Positions 9,392-17,999 of a stretch of 49,826 bases of DNA are shown here, piece after piece (within the stretch, counting starts at the first letter, position 1; every line of letters begins with the position of its first letter). The position numbers and the translations under genes were made by a program. Below the pieces are notes generated by a model. It saw nothing but the letters and a program-made list of their open reading frames with translations, had not been told where the DNA came from and did no database searches. Source of the stretch: Alistipes sp. (GTDB taxonomy: Bacteria; Bacteroidota; Bacteroidia; Bacteroidales; Rikenellaceae); assembly GCA_017416915.1 (NCBI GenBank), contig JAFQAN010000009.1, positions 1-49,826 of the forward strand. The letters run 5' to 3'.

Positions 9392-9985
9392 ATGTATAAG
9401 GTAGGTATAACGGGGGGTATTGGCTCGGGTAAGAGCCTTGTATGTGGGCTACTTGCGGAGCGTGGTGTTGCTGTCTATGACTCGGATAGTCGCGCTAAGG
9501 AGCTTATGCACCATAGCGAGAGCTTGCGCAATGCCCTTGTCGAGACGTTTGGCGGGGAGTGCTACGTGGATGGTGCGCTTAACCGCCGTTACCTTGCCGA
9601 GCGTGTCTTTGGCGATAAGGAGGCGTTGCGGAGGCTCAATAGCATCGTCCATCCCGCTGTTATGGCAGACTTTGCGCAGTGGGCAGAGCAGCAGTCGGGC
9701 AGCTACGTTGTCATCGAGTCTGCCATACTCTTCGAGGCGGGCTTAGACGATAGTGTAGATGCGACGGTCGCTGTTATGGCACCAGAGACGCTACGCTTGG
9801 AGCGCGCTATGGCGCGTGATGGCGCAAGCGAGGAGCAGATACGTGAGCGTATGCGTAATCAACTATCGGACGACGAGCGTTCGGAGCGAGCCACCTATGC
9901 CATTATAAATATATCGTTGGACGATTTAGAGGAGGATGTCGAACAACTACACCGCCGTTTGAGTTATGCTGCTGCCCGTAGATAA
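9392..9985 (+). CDS. coaE: Dephospho-CoA kinase
   Basis: A 197-residue P-loop kinase catalysing the last step of coenzyme A synthesis, phosphorylation of the 3'-hydroxyl of dephospho-CoA. The P-loop GGIGSGKS is at residues 8-15. The CoA-binding DSDSRAKEL segment lies near 30-38, VHPAV near 86-90, and the lid region with RMRNQLSDDER near 152-162. The length is normal. Its last 20 bases overlap the start of folP, so translation of the two is probably coupled. Confidence 0.95.
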   Translation: MYKVGITGGIGSGKSLVCGLLAERGVAVYDSDSRAKELMHHSESLRNALVETFGGECYVDGALNRRYLAERVFGDKEALRRLNSIVHPAVMADFAQWAEQQSGSYVVIESAILFEAGLDDSVDATVAVMAPETLRLERAMARDGASEEQIRERMRNQLSDDERSERATYAIINISLDDLEEDVEQLHRRLSYAAARR

Positions 9986-10802
9986 ATTTGCCGAGGAGCG
10001 CTGCTCTGTGATGGCTATCGTAAACCTTACGCCCGACTCGTTCTATGCTACGAGCCGCAATTTTAGTTCGGATGCCGTATGTAGTCGTATCGACGAGGCT
10101 TTGGCTGAGGGTGCTACGATATTGGACCTTGGTGGCTACTCGTCGCGTCCAGGTGCTGACGATGTGTCGCTCGACGAGGAGTGGCGACGTGTGTCGATGG
10201 GTCTGCGCGCTGTTGCGCAGAGTGAGCGTAGCGTTGTGGTGTCGATTGATACCTTCCGCGCGGAGATTATCCGCCGCGCTGTCGAGGAGTATGGGGCGGT
10301 TATGGTAAATGACATCTCGGCGGGTGAGTTAGATGAGCGGATGCTGCCCACTGTGGCACACTACAATTTGCCGTATGTTGCTATGCATATGCGCGGTGTG
10401 CCAGCTACGATGCAGAGCCTTACCGACTATGCGGAGGGCGTTGTGGCGGCTGTGAGAGGGTACTTCGAGCAGCGCATAGGCGATATGCTCTCGGCAGGTA
10501 TCTCTGCGCAAAACATCATCCTCGACCCAGGTTTTGGCTTCTCGAAGAGCGTGGAGCAGAATATGGAGCTGTTGGCAGGCTTGCACTCGATTGTAGAGTT
10601 GGGATATAGAGTGCTTGCGGGCGTGTCGCGTAAGTCTATGATATATAAGCCGTTGGGTATCACGCCCGACGAGGCTCTCGCAGGCTCGTTAGCTTTTGGC
10701 TGGGAGGCGCTGTGCAAGGGCGCTTCGATACTGCGTGTTCACGACGTTAAGCCCACACGACAGATTGTCGATTTATACGAAATTTATAGGATGCACCGAT
10801 GA
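9966..10802 (+). CDS. folP: Dihydropteroate synthase
   Basis: A 278-residue TIM-barrel enzyme joining p-aminobenzoate to hydroxymethyl-dihydropterin diphosphate in folate synthesis; it is the sulfonamide target. Motifs in order: MAIVNLTPDSF (16-26), DLGGYSSRPGA (about 55-65; SSRPG in place of the common STRPG), SIDTF, NDIS, HMRG, LDPGFGFSKSVEQN, GVSRKS and RVHDV. The start at 9966 inside coaE leaves 15 residues before the first motif, which is normal for the family. Confidence 0.95.
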   Translation: MLLPVDKFAEERCSVMAIVNLTPDSFYATSRNFSSDAVCSRIDEALAEGATILDLGGYSSRPGADDVSLDEEWRRVSMGLRAVAQSERSVVVSIDTFRAEIIRRAVEEYGAVMVNDISAGELDERMLPTVAHYNLPYVAMHMRGVPATMQSLTDYAEGVVAAVRGYFEQRIGDMLSAGISAQNIILDPGFGFSKSVEQNMELLAGLHSIVELGYRVLAGVSRKSMIYKPLGITPDEALAGSLAFGWEALCKGASILRVHDVKPTRQIVDLYEIYRMHR

Positions 10803-10858
10803 TATTCGGTTTTGAAAACAGGTAGATATTATACGTTACAACATAATACCCCAAAACG

Positions 10859-11512
10859 ATGATTGAGGTTAAAGATATTGTCAAGCGCTTTGGCGAGTTG
10901 GAGGTGCTGCACGGCGTCTCGCTTAGTGTTAGCCGCTCGGAGGTCGTCTCGTTGGTAGGCGCAAGTGGTGCGGGCAAGAGTACGCTGTTGCAAATTATAG
11001 GAACTCTTATGAAGCCCGATAGTGGTAACATCACTATTGGTGGAGTCTCGCCTGCGGGCTTGGGCGAGAAGGCTCTTGCTCAGTTTCGTAACCGCCACAT
11101 AGGCTTTGTGTTTCAGTATCATCATCTTTTGGAGGAGTTTTCGGCATTGGAGAATGTTATGATGCCGATGCTTATCGGTGGTGCGCGTCGCTCGGCGGCT
11201 AAGGAGCGCGCCGCGGAGCTTCTCGATATGGTCGGTATGAGTGCGCGTTTAGAGCATAAGCCATCTATGTTGTCGGGTGGTGAGCGGCAGCGCGTAGCCA
11301 TTGCTCGTGCGCTTGTAAACAGCCCCGAGGTGGTGCTTGCCGACGAGCCTACGGGAAATCTCGATAGCGTCACGCGTGATGAGATACAGCGCCTCTTCTT
11401 CGACCTCAGAGACCGTACCTCGCAGACATTCCTTATCGTTACGCACGATGAGACGCTTGCTTCGTTGTCAGACCGTAAAATAGAACTTCGTGATGGTAGA
11501 ATTATCGGATAG
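10859..11512 (+). CDS. lolD: LolD-like ABC transporter ATP-binding protein
   Basis: A 217-residue ABC ATPase. Walker A GASGAGKST is at 34-42, the Q-loop falls in VFQYHHLL near 84-91, the signature LSGGERQ at 138-144 and Walker B VVLADEP at 158-164, followed by the D-loop and the switch histidine in VTHD. Family context (MacB/LolD/FtsE group) suggests it powers lipoprotein release from the inner membrane or another MacB-type exporter; no LolC/E permease lies beside it, so the exact partner is unknown. The following gene starts 2 bases after its stop. Confidence 0.85.
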   Translation: MIEVKDIVKRFGELEVLHGVSLSVSRSEVVSLVGASGAGKSTLLQIIGTLMKPDSGNITIGGVSPAGLGEKALAQFRNRHIGFVFQYHHLLEEFSALENVMMPMLIGGARRSAAKERAAELLDMVGMSARLEHKPSMLSGGERQRVAIARALVNSPEVVLADEPTGNLDSVTRDEIQRLFFDLRDRTSQTFLIVTHDETLASLSDRKIELRDGRIIG

Positions 11513-11513
11513 A

Positions 11514-12293
11514 ATGTCGGATGACGAGCTTCGCGACCTACTTGAATATCTCCACGATAAGTACAATACGTCTGACTTTATCGCCGAGGACCCTATCAGC
11601 GTGCCTCATAGCTTCACTGCCACCGAGGACCGCGAGATAGCAGGACTTCTCGCCTCGACCATTGCTTGGGGCAACCGTCGCGCCATAGTGCAGAGCGCAC
11701 ACCGTATGATGCGCTATATGGATAATGCCCCCTACGACTTCGTTGTCAATGCCTCGGCTGAGGATATAGCCACTCTCAGTAGCTTTGTGCATCGCACCTT
11801 CAACGGTGGCGACTTCCGCGACTTTGTCCTTGGTATGCGCCATATTGTCAAGGGGTGGGGTAGCATAGGTGGTTACTTCGAGCAGCGCTACCGAGAGACG
11901 GGCGACTTGCGTCGTGTCTTGGCGATGTTCCGTGAGGATTTCTTTGCGGTGGAGCATAACCCCCATAGCGAGAAGCACGTCTCGAATATTTGTCGAGGTG
12001 CTGCGTGTAAGCGCCTCTGTATGTATCTTAGGTGGTTTGTGCGCCGCGATAGCCGAGGTGTCGATTTTGGCTTGTGGCGTGATATACCGATGTCGGCACT
12101 ATACTTGCCTCTCGACCTGCATACAGGTCGTGTAGGTCGTGCTTTGGGGCTTCTTACGCGCAAGCAGGACGACTGGAAGGCTGTTGAGCAGATTACCGAG
12201 CGTCTTGCCGCTTTTTCTAAGGACGACCCCACGCGCTACGACTATGCCCTCTTTGGTGCGGGTATCTCGGGGGTGTTGAAAAATGGCTTATAG
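11514..12293 (+). CDS. TIGR02757 (DUF2400) family protein
   Basis: A 259-residue protein of unknown biochemical role, conserved in Bacteroidetes. Hallmarks are DKYNTSDFIAEDPISVPHSF near the N terminus, GLLASTIAWGNRRAIV near 50-65, NPHSEKHVSN, CKRLCMYLRWFVRRDS and PLDLHTGRVGRALGLLTRKQ; the last two resemble the region around the catalytic helix of HhH-type DNA glycosylases. The frame stays open upstream to a GTG at 11490 inside lolD. The ATG at 11514 lies just after the lolD stop and matches the usual family N terminus, so it is preferred. Confidence 0.88.
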   Translation: MSDDELRDLLEYLHDKYNTSDFIAEDPISVPHSFTATEDREIAGLLASTIAWGNRRAIVQSAHRMMRYMDNAPYDFVVNASAEDIATLSSFVHRTFNGGDFRDFVLGMRHIVKGWGSIGGYFEQRYRETGDLRRVLAMFREDFFAVEHNPHSEKHVSNICRGAACKRLCMYLRWFVRRDSRGVDFGLWRDIPMSALYLPLDLHTGRVGRALGLLTRKQDDWKAVEQITERLAAFSKDDPTRYDYALFGAGISGVLKNGL

Positions 12294-12295
12294 CG

Positions 12296-12991
12296 ATGTT
12301 TCGTTTCAAGGAGTTTCAGGTTGATGACAGCCTCGCGGCTATGAAGGTGGGTACCGACGGTGTGCTGCTGGGTGCGTGGGCTGCGGTCGAGCATAGCCGC
12401 AATATCCTCGATGTAGGCACAGGTAGTGGGCTTATTGCCCTTATGGTGGCGCAGCGCAGCGGAGCGGATGTCGTAGCTGTGGATATATCCGAAGATGCCG
12501 TGCGCCAGGCGGAGTATAATGTCGCGCAGTCGCCGTGGTCGGAGCGTGTCGAGGTGCGTTTAGGGGATATTCGCACGATGACGTTCGATTGTATGTTTGA
12601 CCATATCGTGAGCAATCCTCCCTATTTCGAGGAGCCGTTGCTATCGCCCGATGCGGGGCGTAACCTTGCGCGTCATACCACAACACTCTCCTTCGAGGAG
12701 CTTGTAGGTGCTGCGGAGCGACTGTTGATTGATGGCGGACTACTCAGCGTTGTGCTACCCGCAGACGCTGCTGCTCGCCTTCGTCGTGTCGCCTTTGGGA
12801 GGCTGTGGCTCGTGCGGCAGCTGGACGTTGCAACCAAGCAGGGCGAAAGCGTGAAGCGTACACTGATGGAGTTTAAGAGGAGCGATAGTCCTTCGATGCC
12901 ACGCTGCGAAACCCTTGCCATACACTCCCTCGATGGCTCATATAGCGACGATTATCGCCGCCTAACACAAGATTTCTACCTTAAATTTTGA
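12296..12991 (+). CDS. tRNA1(Val) adenine-N6 methyltransferase (TrmN6/YfiC-like)
   Basis: A 231-residue SAM-dependent methyltransferase. The N terminus FRFKEFQVDDSLAAMKVGTD is typical of the YfiC family. Motif I is DVGTGSGL (39-46), acidic motif II is AVDIS (61-65), and the adenine-N6 catalytic motif NPPYF is at 107-111. The expected reaction is methylation of A37 in tRNA1(Val); the family assignment is firm and the tRNA target is inferred. It begins 2 bases after the preceding stop and ends the operon that began at 8911. Confidence 0.88.
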   Translation: MFRFKEFQVDDSLAAMKVGTDGVLLGAWAAVEHSRNILDVGTGSGLIALMVAQRSGADVVAVDISEDAVRQAEYNVAQSPWSERVEVRLGDIRTMTFDCMFDHIVSNPPYFEEPLLSPDAGRNLARHTTTLSFEELVGAAERLLIDGGLLSVVLPADAAARLRRVAFGRLWLVRQLDVATKQGESVKRTLMEFKRSDSPSMPRCETLAIHSLDGSYSDDYRRLTQDFYLKF

Positions 12992-13017
12992 ACTCCGCAG
13001 AATATTACCTATCTTTG
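12987..13017 (+). promoter_or_regulatory. Consensus promoter for the DUF4831 gene
   Basis: TTTG (12987-12990) and TATCTTTG (13010-13017) are separated by exactly 19 bases. The -33 box overlaps the last codons of the methyltransferase gene. Confidence 0.85.
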
Positions 13018-13060
13018 TAAACTACCAAATTGTTTGATTGATAATAAAGCACGATAGATT

Positions 13061-13927
13061 ATGAAACGTATCCTACTTTTAGCGTTGATGCTTGTGGCCT
13101 CTGCACAGATGGTGCAGCTGTCGGCACAGCAGCTTGTCAAGAAGCGTGTAGGCAGCTACATAGAGAGCGGTAATGTTGTTGTGGCGGAGGCTGCTACGAC
13201 CTTAGCTGTCGATTTGGTTGTCGAGAGCGAGAGCGTTGAGGTGGGCATCTATGCCCGCTATGCCCAGAAGTACTTTGGTCAGCGCGCCCCGCTGGTAAAC
13301 AAGAGTGAGTGTCGCATCCTTGCTGCCGAGGTTGCTATATTGGAGGAGGGCGACTACCGCGCTAAGCCAGTAGAGGAGAAAGTCGCTACTCGCTCAACTA
13401 CCCCGATAGTGCCTATCAACCGCCTATCTATTAGCGAGATGCAGCCCGAGGAGGCAGCCCGTGAGGCGGCACAGCAGGTCTATGACCTGCGCCAGGCACG
13501 TCTCGACCTCGTTACAGGTGAGCTGGGCGATGGTGCCTATGGCGCTGGCTTGCAGGCGGCTCTCGACGAGCTTGACCGCTTGGAGCAGGCATACCTCGAA
13601 CTCTTCTATGGCAAGCGTTGCCGCAAGGTGGAGGTTGTACGTTGCGTAGTCCCCGTTGAGACAGATAAAAAGTCATATATCGTGGCACGTTTCAATGCCG
13701 AGCAGGGTGTTCTTGCGTCGGACGACCTCGCTGGTGAGATTGTGATGCTCAACATACAGCCTACCGATATGGCATACCCCGCCTCGAACGAGAAGGGCAA
13801 GATAGAGTATCGCTATGCCAACAATGCGCATGTAACGCTCAGCCTTGCTCAGTCGCCGTTGTGTACCACGACGCTGCCTATCTTTGAGTTTGGCGAGACG
13901 GTGAAGTTTTTAGCCCCAGCAAAGTAG
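13061..13927 (+). CDS. DUF4831-family secreted protein
   Basis: A 288-residue protein with a signal peptide (about 1-22, LSAQQ). The body alternates beta-rich segments with an acidic helical stretch (about 128-185: EEAAREAAQQVYDLRQARLD...LDELDRLEQAYLELFYGK). The order, including PINRLSISEMQPEEAAREAAQQ and a late ARFNAEQGVL segment, fits DUF4831, a periplasmic Bacteroidetes family of unknown function. It has its own promoter and is followed after 1 base by the AlkD-like gene, so the pair is likely cotranscribed. Confidence 0.8.
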   Translation: MKRILLLALMLVASAQMVQLSAQQLVKKRVGSYIESGNVVVAEAATTLAVDLVVESESVEVGIYARYAQKYFGQRAPLVNKSECRILAAEVAILEEGDYRAKPVEEKVATRSTTPIVPINRLSISEMQPEEAAREAAQQVYDLRQARLDLVTGELGDGAYGAGLQAALDELDRLEQAYLELFYGKRCRKVEVVRCVVPVETDKKSYIVARFNAEQGVLASDDLAGEIVMLNIQPTDMAYPASNEKGKIEYRYANNAHVTLSLAQSPLCTTTLPIFEFGETVKFLAPAK

Positions 13928-13928
13928 T

Positions 13929-14567
13929 ATGGACCAGACGCAACGTATGATAGCGCTGCTTGGACGTATGCGCAAGCAGATGAACGGTGCGGTGGCTGAG
14001 AGTATGGCAACGCACAACCAGAAGTATGGGCTTAACTATGGAGTGAGCATCGCCACAGTGCGCGAGATTGTCGCCGAGGAGCCTAAGGACTACGCCTTTG
14101 CCAAGTACCTCTACACGCAGCAGGTGCGCGAACTTAAACTCGCGGCTTGTCATATCGCCGACCCTAAGTGTTTGGATACTGCCGAGTTCGCCTTCTGGGC
14201 GCGAGGTATCGTCAATGCCGAGCTTGCCGAGGAGATAGCCTTTGCGTTGCTGTCGAAGATTTATGATATCAACTCGCTGATGGGCGTATGGTGTACCGAG
14301 AGTAGCGAGATGGTGGCATACGCGGCGCTTATGGCAGCTGCACGTAATGAGCGTACCACCTCCGAGGTGGCGTTTATCGCTGTGGAGAATGCTATGCGCG
14401 CCAACCCCGAGTCGGAGTATATCGCCCACGGCGTTGTTACTCTGTTGTGCTACGTCGCCTCACGCGATATGTCCGTAAAGGTGGGAATACCTGTGGTAAT
14501 GGAGCGCATCGCCCCCTCAAAAGTTAAGGGTATAGTCGAAGAGGAACTCTCGTGGCGCTTGGCGTGA
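13929..14567 (+). CDS. AlkD-like HEAT-repeat protein (putative DNA alkylation repair)
   Basis: A 212-residue all-helical protein. NYGVSIATVREIVAE (about 36-50) and the series of amphipathic helices around KYLYTQQVRELKLAACHIADP resemble the AlkD superfamily of HEAT-like DNA glycosylases and their Bacteroidetes relatives. I do not see a clearly conserved catalytic Trp/Asp pair, so enzymatic activity is unproven. The last three codons and stop (R-L-A-stop) are formed by the 5' end of the dispersed GCTTGGCGT element that begins at 14557. Confidence 0.6.
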   Translation: MDQTQRMIALLGRMRKQMNGAVAESMATHNQKYGLNYGVSIATVREIVAEEPKDYAFAKYLYTQQVRELKLAACHIADPKCLDTAEFAFWARGIVNAELAEEIAFALLSKIYDINSLMGVWCTESSEMVAYAALMAAARNERTTSEVAFIAVENAMRANPESEYIAHGVVTLLCYVASRDMSVKVGIPVVMERIAPSKVKGIVEEELSWRLA

Positions 14568-14682
14568 TAGCGGCGCATCAGCGCCGCCTCAATCATTGGG
14601 CTGAATGGAATGTACGCACAGTACTATCCATCCAGCCCAATCTCTTTATCGGCGGTACTGCTGCACCACTCTGACGCCAAGC
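14557..14682 (+). repeat. GCTTGGCGT element, copy A1 (canonical type)
   Basis: A 126-bp element with inverted ends GCTTGGCGT and ACGCCAAGC. Hairpin 1 is GCGGCGC-ATCA-GCGCCGC. Hairpin 2 has the stem ATTGGGCTG/CAGCCCAAT and the apex GTACGCACAGTAC. It is almost identical to copies at 34654 and 49679. It starts inside the coding end of the AlkD-like gene and supplies its stop codon. Confidence 0.85.
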
Positions 14683-14683
14683 C

Positions 14684-14809
14684 CTTGTCGTGATAGCGGC
14701 GCATCTACTGCCGCTAACGAATTATCTCACCAATGGGCAGTACGCCTTAGTACAGCCCATCGGCTCGAAATTCGCCGAGCGTTGTAGCTGCACCACTCTG
14801 ACGCCAAGC
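14684..14809 (+). repeat. GCTTGGCGT element, copy A2 (divergent)
   Basis: A 126-bp copy in direct tandem with A1. The left end is CTTGTCGTGATAG and the right end GACGCCAAGC. Hairpin 1 is AGCGGC/GCCGCT and hairpin 2 is built on CCAATGGGC/GCCCATCGG with apex GTACGCCTTAGTAC. The stems differ from A1 yet remain paired. Confidence 0.8.
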
Positions 14810-14865
14810 AATTTTTGTGATAAGAGGCTATCTGCGGCACACCTCCAAAGTGTAGTACCGTAGGC
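14810..14865 (+). repeat. Degenerate partial GCTTGGCGT element (A3)
   Basis: TTGTGATAAGAGGC followed by TCTGCGGCACA and AGTGTAGTACCGTA matches the first half of other copies (compare the copy at 49551) and stops at the end of the convergent thioredoxin gene. The second half is missing. Confidence 0.5.
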
Positions 14866-15195
14866 TTAGTAGCTGCCAACGAATTGGTGTTGTCTTACGA
14901 TGTTACACAGTCGGTCATAGGGGATAACGCCACTCTCGCGCCATAGCATCTGCGACTCCCTGAAAAGTAGTAGCGTGGGGACAGAGACGATATTATAACG
15001 GCGCACAAGGTCGCGATGCGAGGCGTCCGAAATGTCTATGCGCACCACGTTAATATCGGTCATCGACTGCGCTAAACGCTCGATGGAGGGCTGCATAGCA
15101 CGGCAAGGACCGCACCACGTAGCGTAAAAATCTATAAGTGTTAGCTGCTCGGAAGCCACCAAGTTGTCGAAATCGGCTGTTGTCATAACGTACAT
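14866..15195 (-). CDS. Thioredoxin
   Basis: A single-domain thioredoxin of 109 residues. FYATWCGPCRAM carries the redox pair C28/C31, and the cis-proline loop is SVPTLLLF near residues 74-81. There is no signal peptide, so it is cytoplasmic. The open frame extends to a TTG at 15216, but the ATG at 15195 (MYVMTT) or 15186 (MTT) gives the normal family length; 15195 is chosen. It is the last gene of a minus-strand operon behind radA, 56 bases downstream of it. Confidence 0.92.
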   Translation of the reverse strand: MYVMTTADFDNLVASEQLTLIDFYATWCGPCRAMQPSIERLAQSMTDINVVRIDISDASHRDLVRRYNIVSVPTLLLFRESQMLWRESGVIPYDRLCNIVRQHQFVGSY

Positions 15196-15250
15196 TTTTG
15201 GTAGTGATACCCTCAAAATCTACGCCAAAAGCGACACCCTCTCTCCTCTT

Positions 15251-16609
15251 CTAAAACAGAGCCTTGGGAAGCTGCTCGATGCTGCTAATAAAGATTACTT
15301 CGATACCTTTTGGACGTTTGATGCTACGCTCCACGAAGCTCGATACCACGATACGCTTGAAGCCCAAACGTGCCGCCTCTGATATGCGTTGCTCGGTGCG
15401 TGGTGCTGGGCGCACCTCGCCCGAGAGACCTATCTCGCCAGCGCAGCACACACCCTCCATCAGCGCACGGTCGTAGTATGACGATATGATAGCCGCGATG
15501 ATAGCGAGGTCCATACCCGTATCCGAAATCTTGAAGCCGCCTGCGAAGTTGAGGAATACATCCTTCTGAAACATCTTCATTCCGACCCTCTTCTCCAATA
15601 CCGCCAATAGCATATTGAGACGTCGTTGGTCAAGACCTGTTGTCGAGCGCTGAGGCGTGCCGTATGCAGCATTGCTTACCAACGCCTGTACCTCAATAAG
15701 GTAGGGGCGTATGCCGTCCACCGCCGAGCCAACGGCAATACCCGCCAGAGGCTCCTCATAGTGTTGCAGAAGTATCTCCGAGGGGTTATCAACGCTACGT
15801 AACCCCGTCTCGCACATCTCAAAAACGCCTATCTCGTAGGTTGCACCAAATCGGTTTTTAATGCCGCGCAGGATGCGGTATGTGTTGTTGTGGTCGCCCT
15901 CGAATTGCAGCACTACATCGACGATATGTTCCAAAATCTTAGGTCCTGCAATAGCGCCATCCTTGGTGATATGTCCGATGATAAATATCGCCGTGCCGCT
16001 CGTCTTTGCCACTTTGAGCAGCGTGGCAGCGCACTCGCGTATCTGCGTCACGCTACCTGCCGACGACTCCACAAGGTCGGTGTATATCGTCTGTATCGAG
16101 TCGATGATGACGATGTCGGGGTGTTGCTCCTCGATTAGCGAGACTATGTTTTCGAGTAGCGTCTCGGTAAATACCGTACACTCGCGGTTTTGTATGCCGA
16201 TGCGCATAGCGCGCATCTTTATCTGCTCCGACGACTCCTCGCCCGAGACGTAGAGCGTCGAGAGGTTGTTGGGCGTGAGTGCAAGTTGCAGCGAGAGGGT
16301 CGATTTGCCGATACCAGGCTCGCCACCGAGCAGTACCAGTGAGCCAGGCACTAAGCCACCACCCAACACGCGGTTTATCTCACTGTTGCCTAAGTCGATA
16401 CGTCTGTTTTCGTGTTCGGTGATGTCCTGCACCTTGCGTGGTACGGCACGTGGTAGGCTTACCACCTGTGCTGCGATGCTCTTCGACTCGCGCGACACCA
16501 GATGCTCGGTGATAGTGTTCCACTCGCCGCACGAGGGGCATTTGCCTAACCACTTGGGGGTCTCGTAGCCGCACTCCGTGCAGAAAAACGTACGTTTCGC
16601 CTTAGCCAT
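15251..16609 (-). CDS. radA: DNA repair protein RadA
   Basis: A 452-residue RecA-like ATPase that promotes branch migration in recombination. The zinc finger has cysteines 10, 13, 24 and 27. Walker A GGEPGIGKST is at 95-104. The RadA-specific KNRFG motif lies in the middle, and the C-terminal third is the Lon-protease-like domain (from about 290). All parts are intact and the length is typical. It starts 11 bases after the end of rseP. Confidence 0.97.
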   Translation of the reverse strand: MAKAKRTFFCTECGYETPKWLGKCPSCGEWNTITEHLVSRESKSIAAQVVSLPRAVPRKVQDITEHENRRIDLGNSEINRVLGGGLVPGSLVLLGGEPGIGKSTLSLQLALTPNNLSTLYVSGEESSEQIKMRAMRIGIQNRECTVFTETLLENIVSLIEEQHPDIVIIDSIQTIYTDLVESSAGSVTQIRECAATLLKVAKTSGTAIFIIGHITKDGAIAGPKILEHIVDVVLQFEGDHNNTYRILRGIKNRFGATYEIGVFEMCETGLRSVDNPSEILLQHYEEPLAGIAVGSAVDGIRPYLIEVQALVSNAAYGTPQRSTTGLDQRRLNMLLAVLEKRVGMKMFQKDVFLNFAGGFKISDTGMDLAIIAAIISSYYDRALMEGVCCAGEIGLSGEVRPAPRTEQRISEAARLGFKRIVVSSFVERSIKRPKGIEVIFISSIEQLPKALF

Positions 16610-16620
16610 AGCTCTCTCTA

Positions 16621-17973
16621 TTAGTTAAATAGCTTTAATATATCGTTACCGTTGGCATATACCAACAGGGCGAGTAGCAGTGCAAGACCTATCCACTGCA
16701 TAACCTCCATAAACTTGTCGCTCGGCTTACGACGTGTGATAATCTCCCAGAGCGTGAAGAGGGCGTGGCCGCCATCCAAGCCAGGTATGGGCAGTAGGTT
16801 CATCACGGCAAGCATAATCGAGATAAGTGCCGTGATACTCCAAAACGACTGCCAATCCCAAGCCTCAGGGAAGACGTTACCTATGGCGATGAAGCCGCCA
16901 ACCTCCTTATATAGCTTCGTGTCGGGGTTTACAATCATTTTGAGCTGGTCCCAGTACGACGAAATCTCGTTGCCCGCGCGCTTGATGCCCGCAGGTATTG
17001 ACTCGAAGAAGCCGTACTCGACGTGTGTAATCTCGGCGGGTGTGATGATTGCGCGCTCGATGCCGATACGGCTATCCTCGCCGATAGGTGTATGAAGTGT
17101 TACGAGCTGCTTTGAACTTACGCCCAACGAGTCGGTCATAATACGCTCAACCTCGATATTAACGCTGCGGTTTTTGATTGTCGAGAGCTGATTCATACCC
17201 TCCACGAAGTTTGCCACCTTCTGATTGTCGATAGCAACAATGCGGTCGCCTGGCAGGTAGCCCGCCGCAATAGCGCTCTCGGAGATGACATTCTCCACGA
17301 TAAAGGGTGCGTACTCCTGATAAAGACCCTTATAGCCGCCACTCTCGCGCATATCAACCAACCTTTCGAGCGGTATATCGAACTCCACGGTGTCGCCCGC
17401 ACGTAGTACCTCGACGTGGCGTGTGTCGTCGGCGATAAGCAACATTGAGCCTATCTCGTTCACCTTGCCTATATGTTTGCCGTCGATTGATAGTATGCGG
17501 TCGCCATCTTCGAAGCCGAGTTTATGTCCCTCCTCGTTGAAGGCGTAGCCGTTTATCATATTGTCGTTGAGGTAGTAGCTCTCGCCCCACGCATAGAGCA
17601 TACCCGAATATATGACAATTGCCAAGATGACGTTCATCATAACACCCGCAAGCATCACTATAAGACGCTGCCACGCAGGCTTGGTGCGGAACTCCCACGG
17701 CTGAGGCTCCTGCTTCATCTGTTCGAGGTTCATAGACTCGTCAATCATACCCGAGAGCGATACGTAGCCGCCCAACGGCAGCCAGCCGATACCATACTCG
17801 GTATTGCCTATCTTACGCTTGTAGAGCGTGAACCACGGGTTGAAAAAGATGTAGAACTTCTCGACACGTATCTTGAAGATGCGCGCTGCGATGTAGTGTC
17901 CAAACTCGTGAATCATCACAAGTAGCGATAGCGACACTACGAATTGGAGAATCTTAATTAGAATTACACTCAT
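16621..17973 (-). CDS. rseP: RseP-type site-2 metalloprotease
   Basis: A 450-residue inner-membrane zinc protease that cuts within the membrane, typically releasing anti-sigma factors or signal-peptide remnants. HEFGH at 22-26 provides the zinc ligands, and the third ligand is in the C-terminal NLLPIPGLDGGH segment. Two PDZ-like domains fill the periplasmic middle (VDGKHIGKV near 165 and VAIDNQKVANF near 255). Four hydrophobic helices fit the family. The order M23-dxr-rseP is compatible with the common dxr-rseP pairing. Confidence 0.95.
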   Translation of the reverse strand: MSVILIKILQFVVSLSLLVMIHEFGHYIAARIFKIRVEKFYIFFNPWFTLYKRKIGNTEYGIGWLPLGGYVSLSGMIDESMNLEQMKQEPQPWEFRTKPAWQRLIVMLAGVMMNVILAIVIYSGMLYAWGESYYLNDNMINGYAFNEEGHKLGFEDGDRILSIDGKHIGKVNEIGSMLLIADDTRHVEVLRAGDTVEFDIPLERLVDMRESGGYKGLYQEYAPFIVENVISESAIAAGYLPGDRIVAIDNQKVANFVEGMNQLSTIKNRSVNIEVERIMTDSLGVSSKQLVTLHTPIGEDSRIGIERAIITPAEITHVEYGFFESIPAGIKRAGNEISSYWDQLKMIVNPDTKLYKEVGGFIAIGNVFPEAWDWQSFWSITALISIMLAVMNLLPIPGLDGGHALFTLWEIITRRKPSDKFMEVMQWIGLALLLALLVYANGNDILKLFN

Positions 17974-17999
17974 TGTTATACTGTTTTTCTTATTTTCGG

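Noticed and set aside
14557-14809. Integron attC sites
   Set aside because: Covarying stems and conserved ends recall attC sites, but the RYYYAAC/GTTRRRY boxes are absent, no integrase is present, and the flanking genes are housekeeping genes rather than cassettes.
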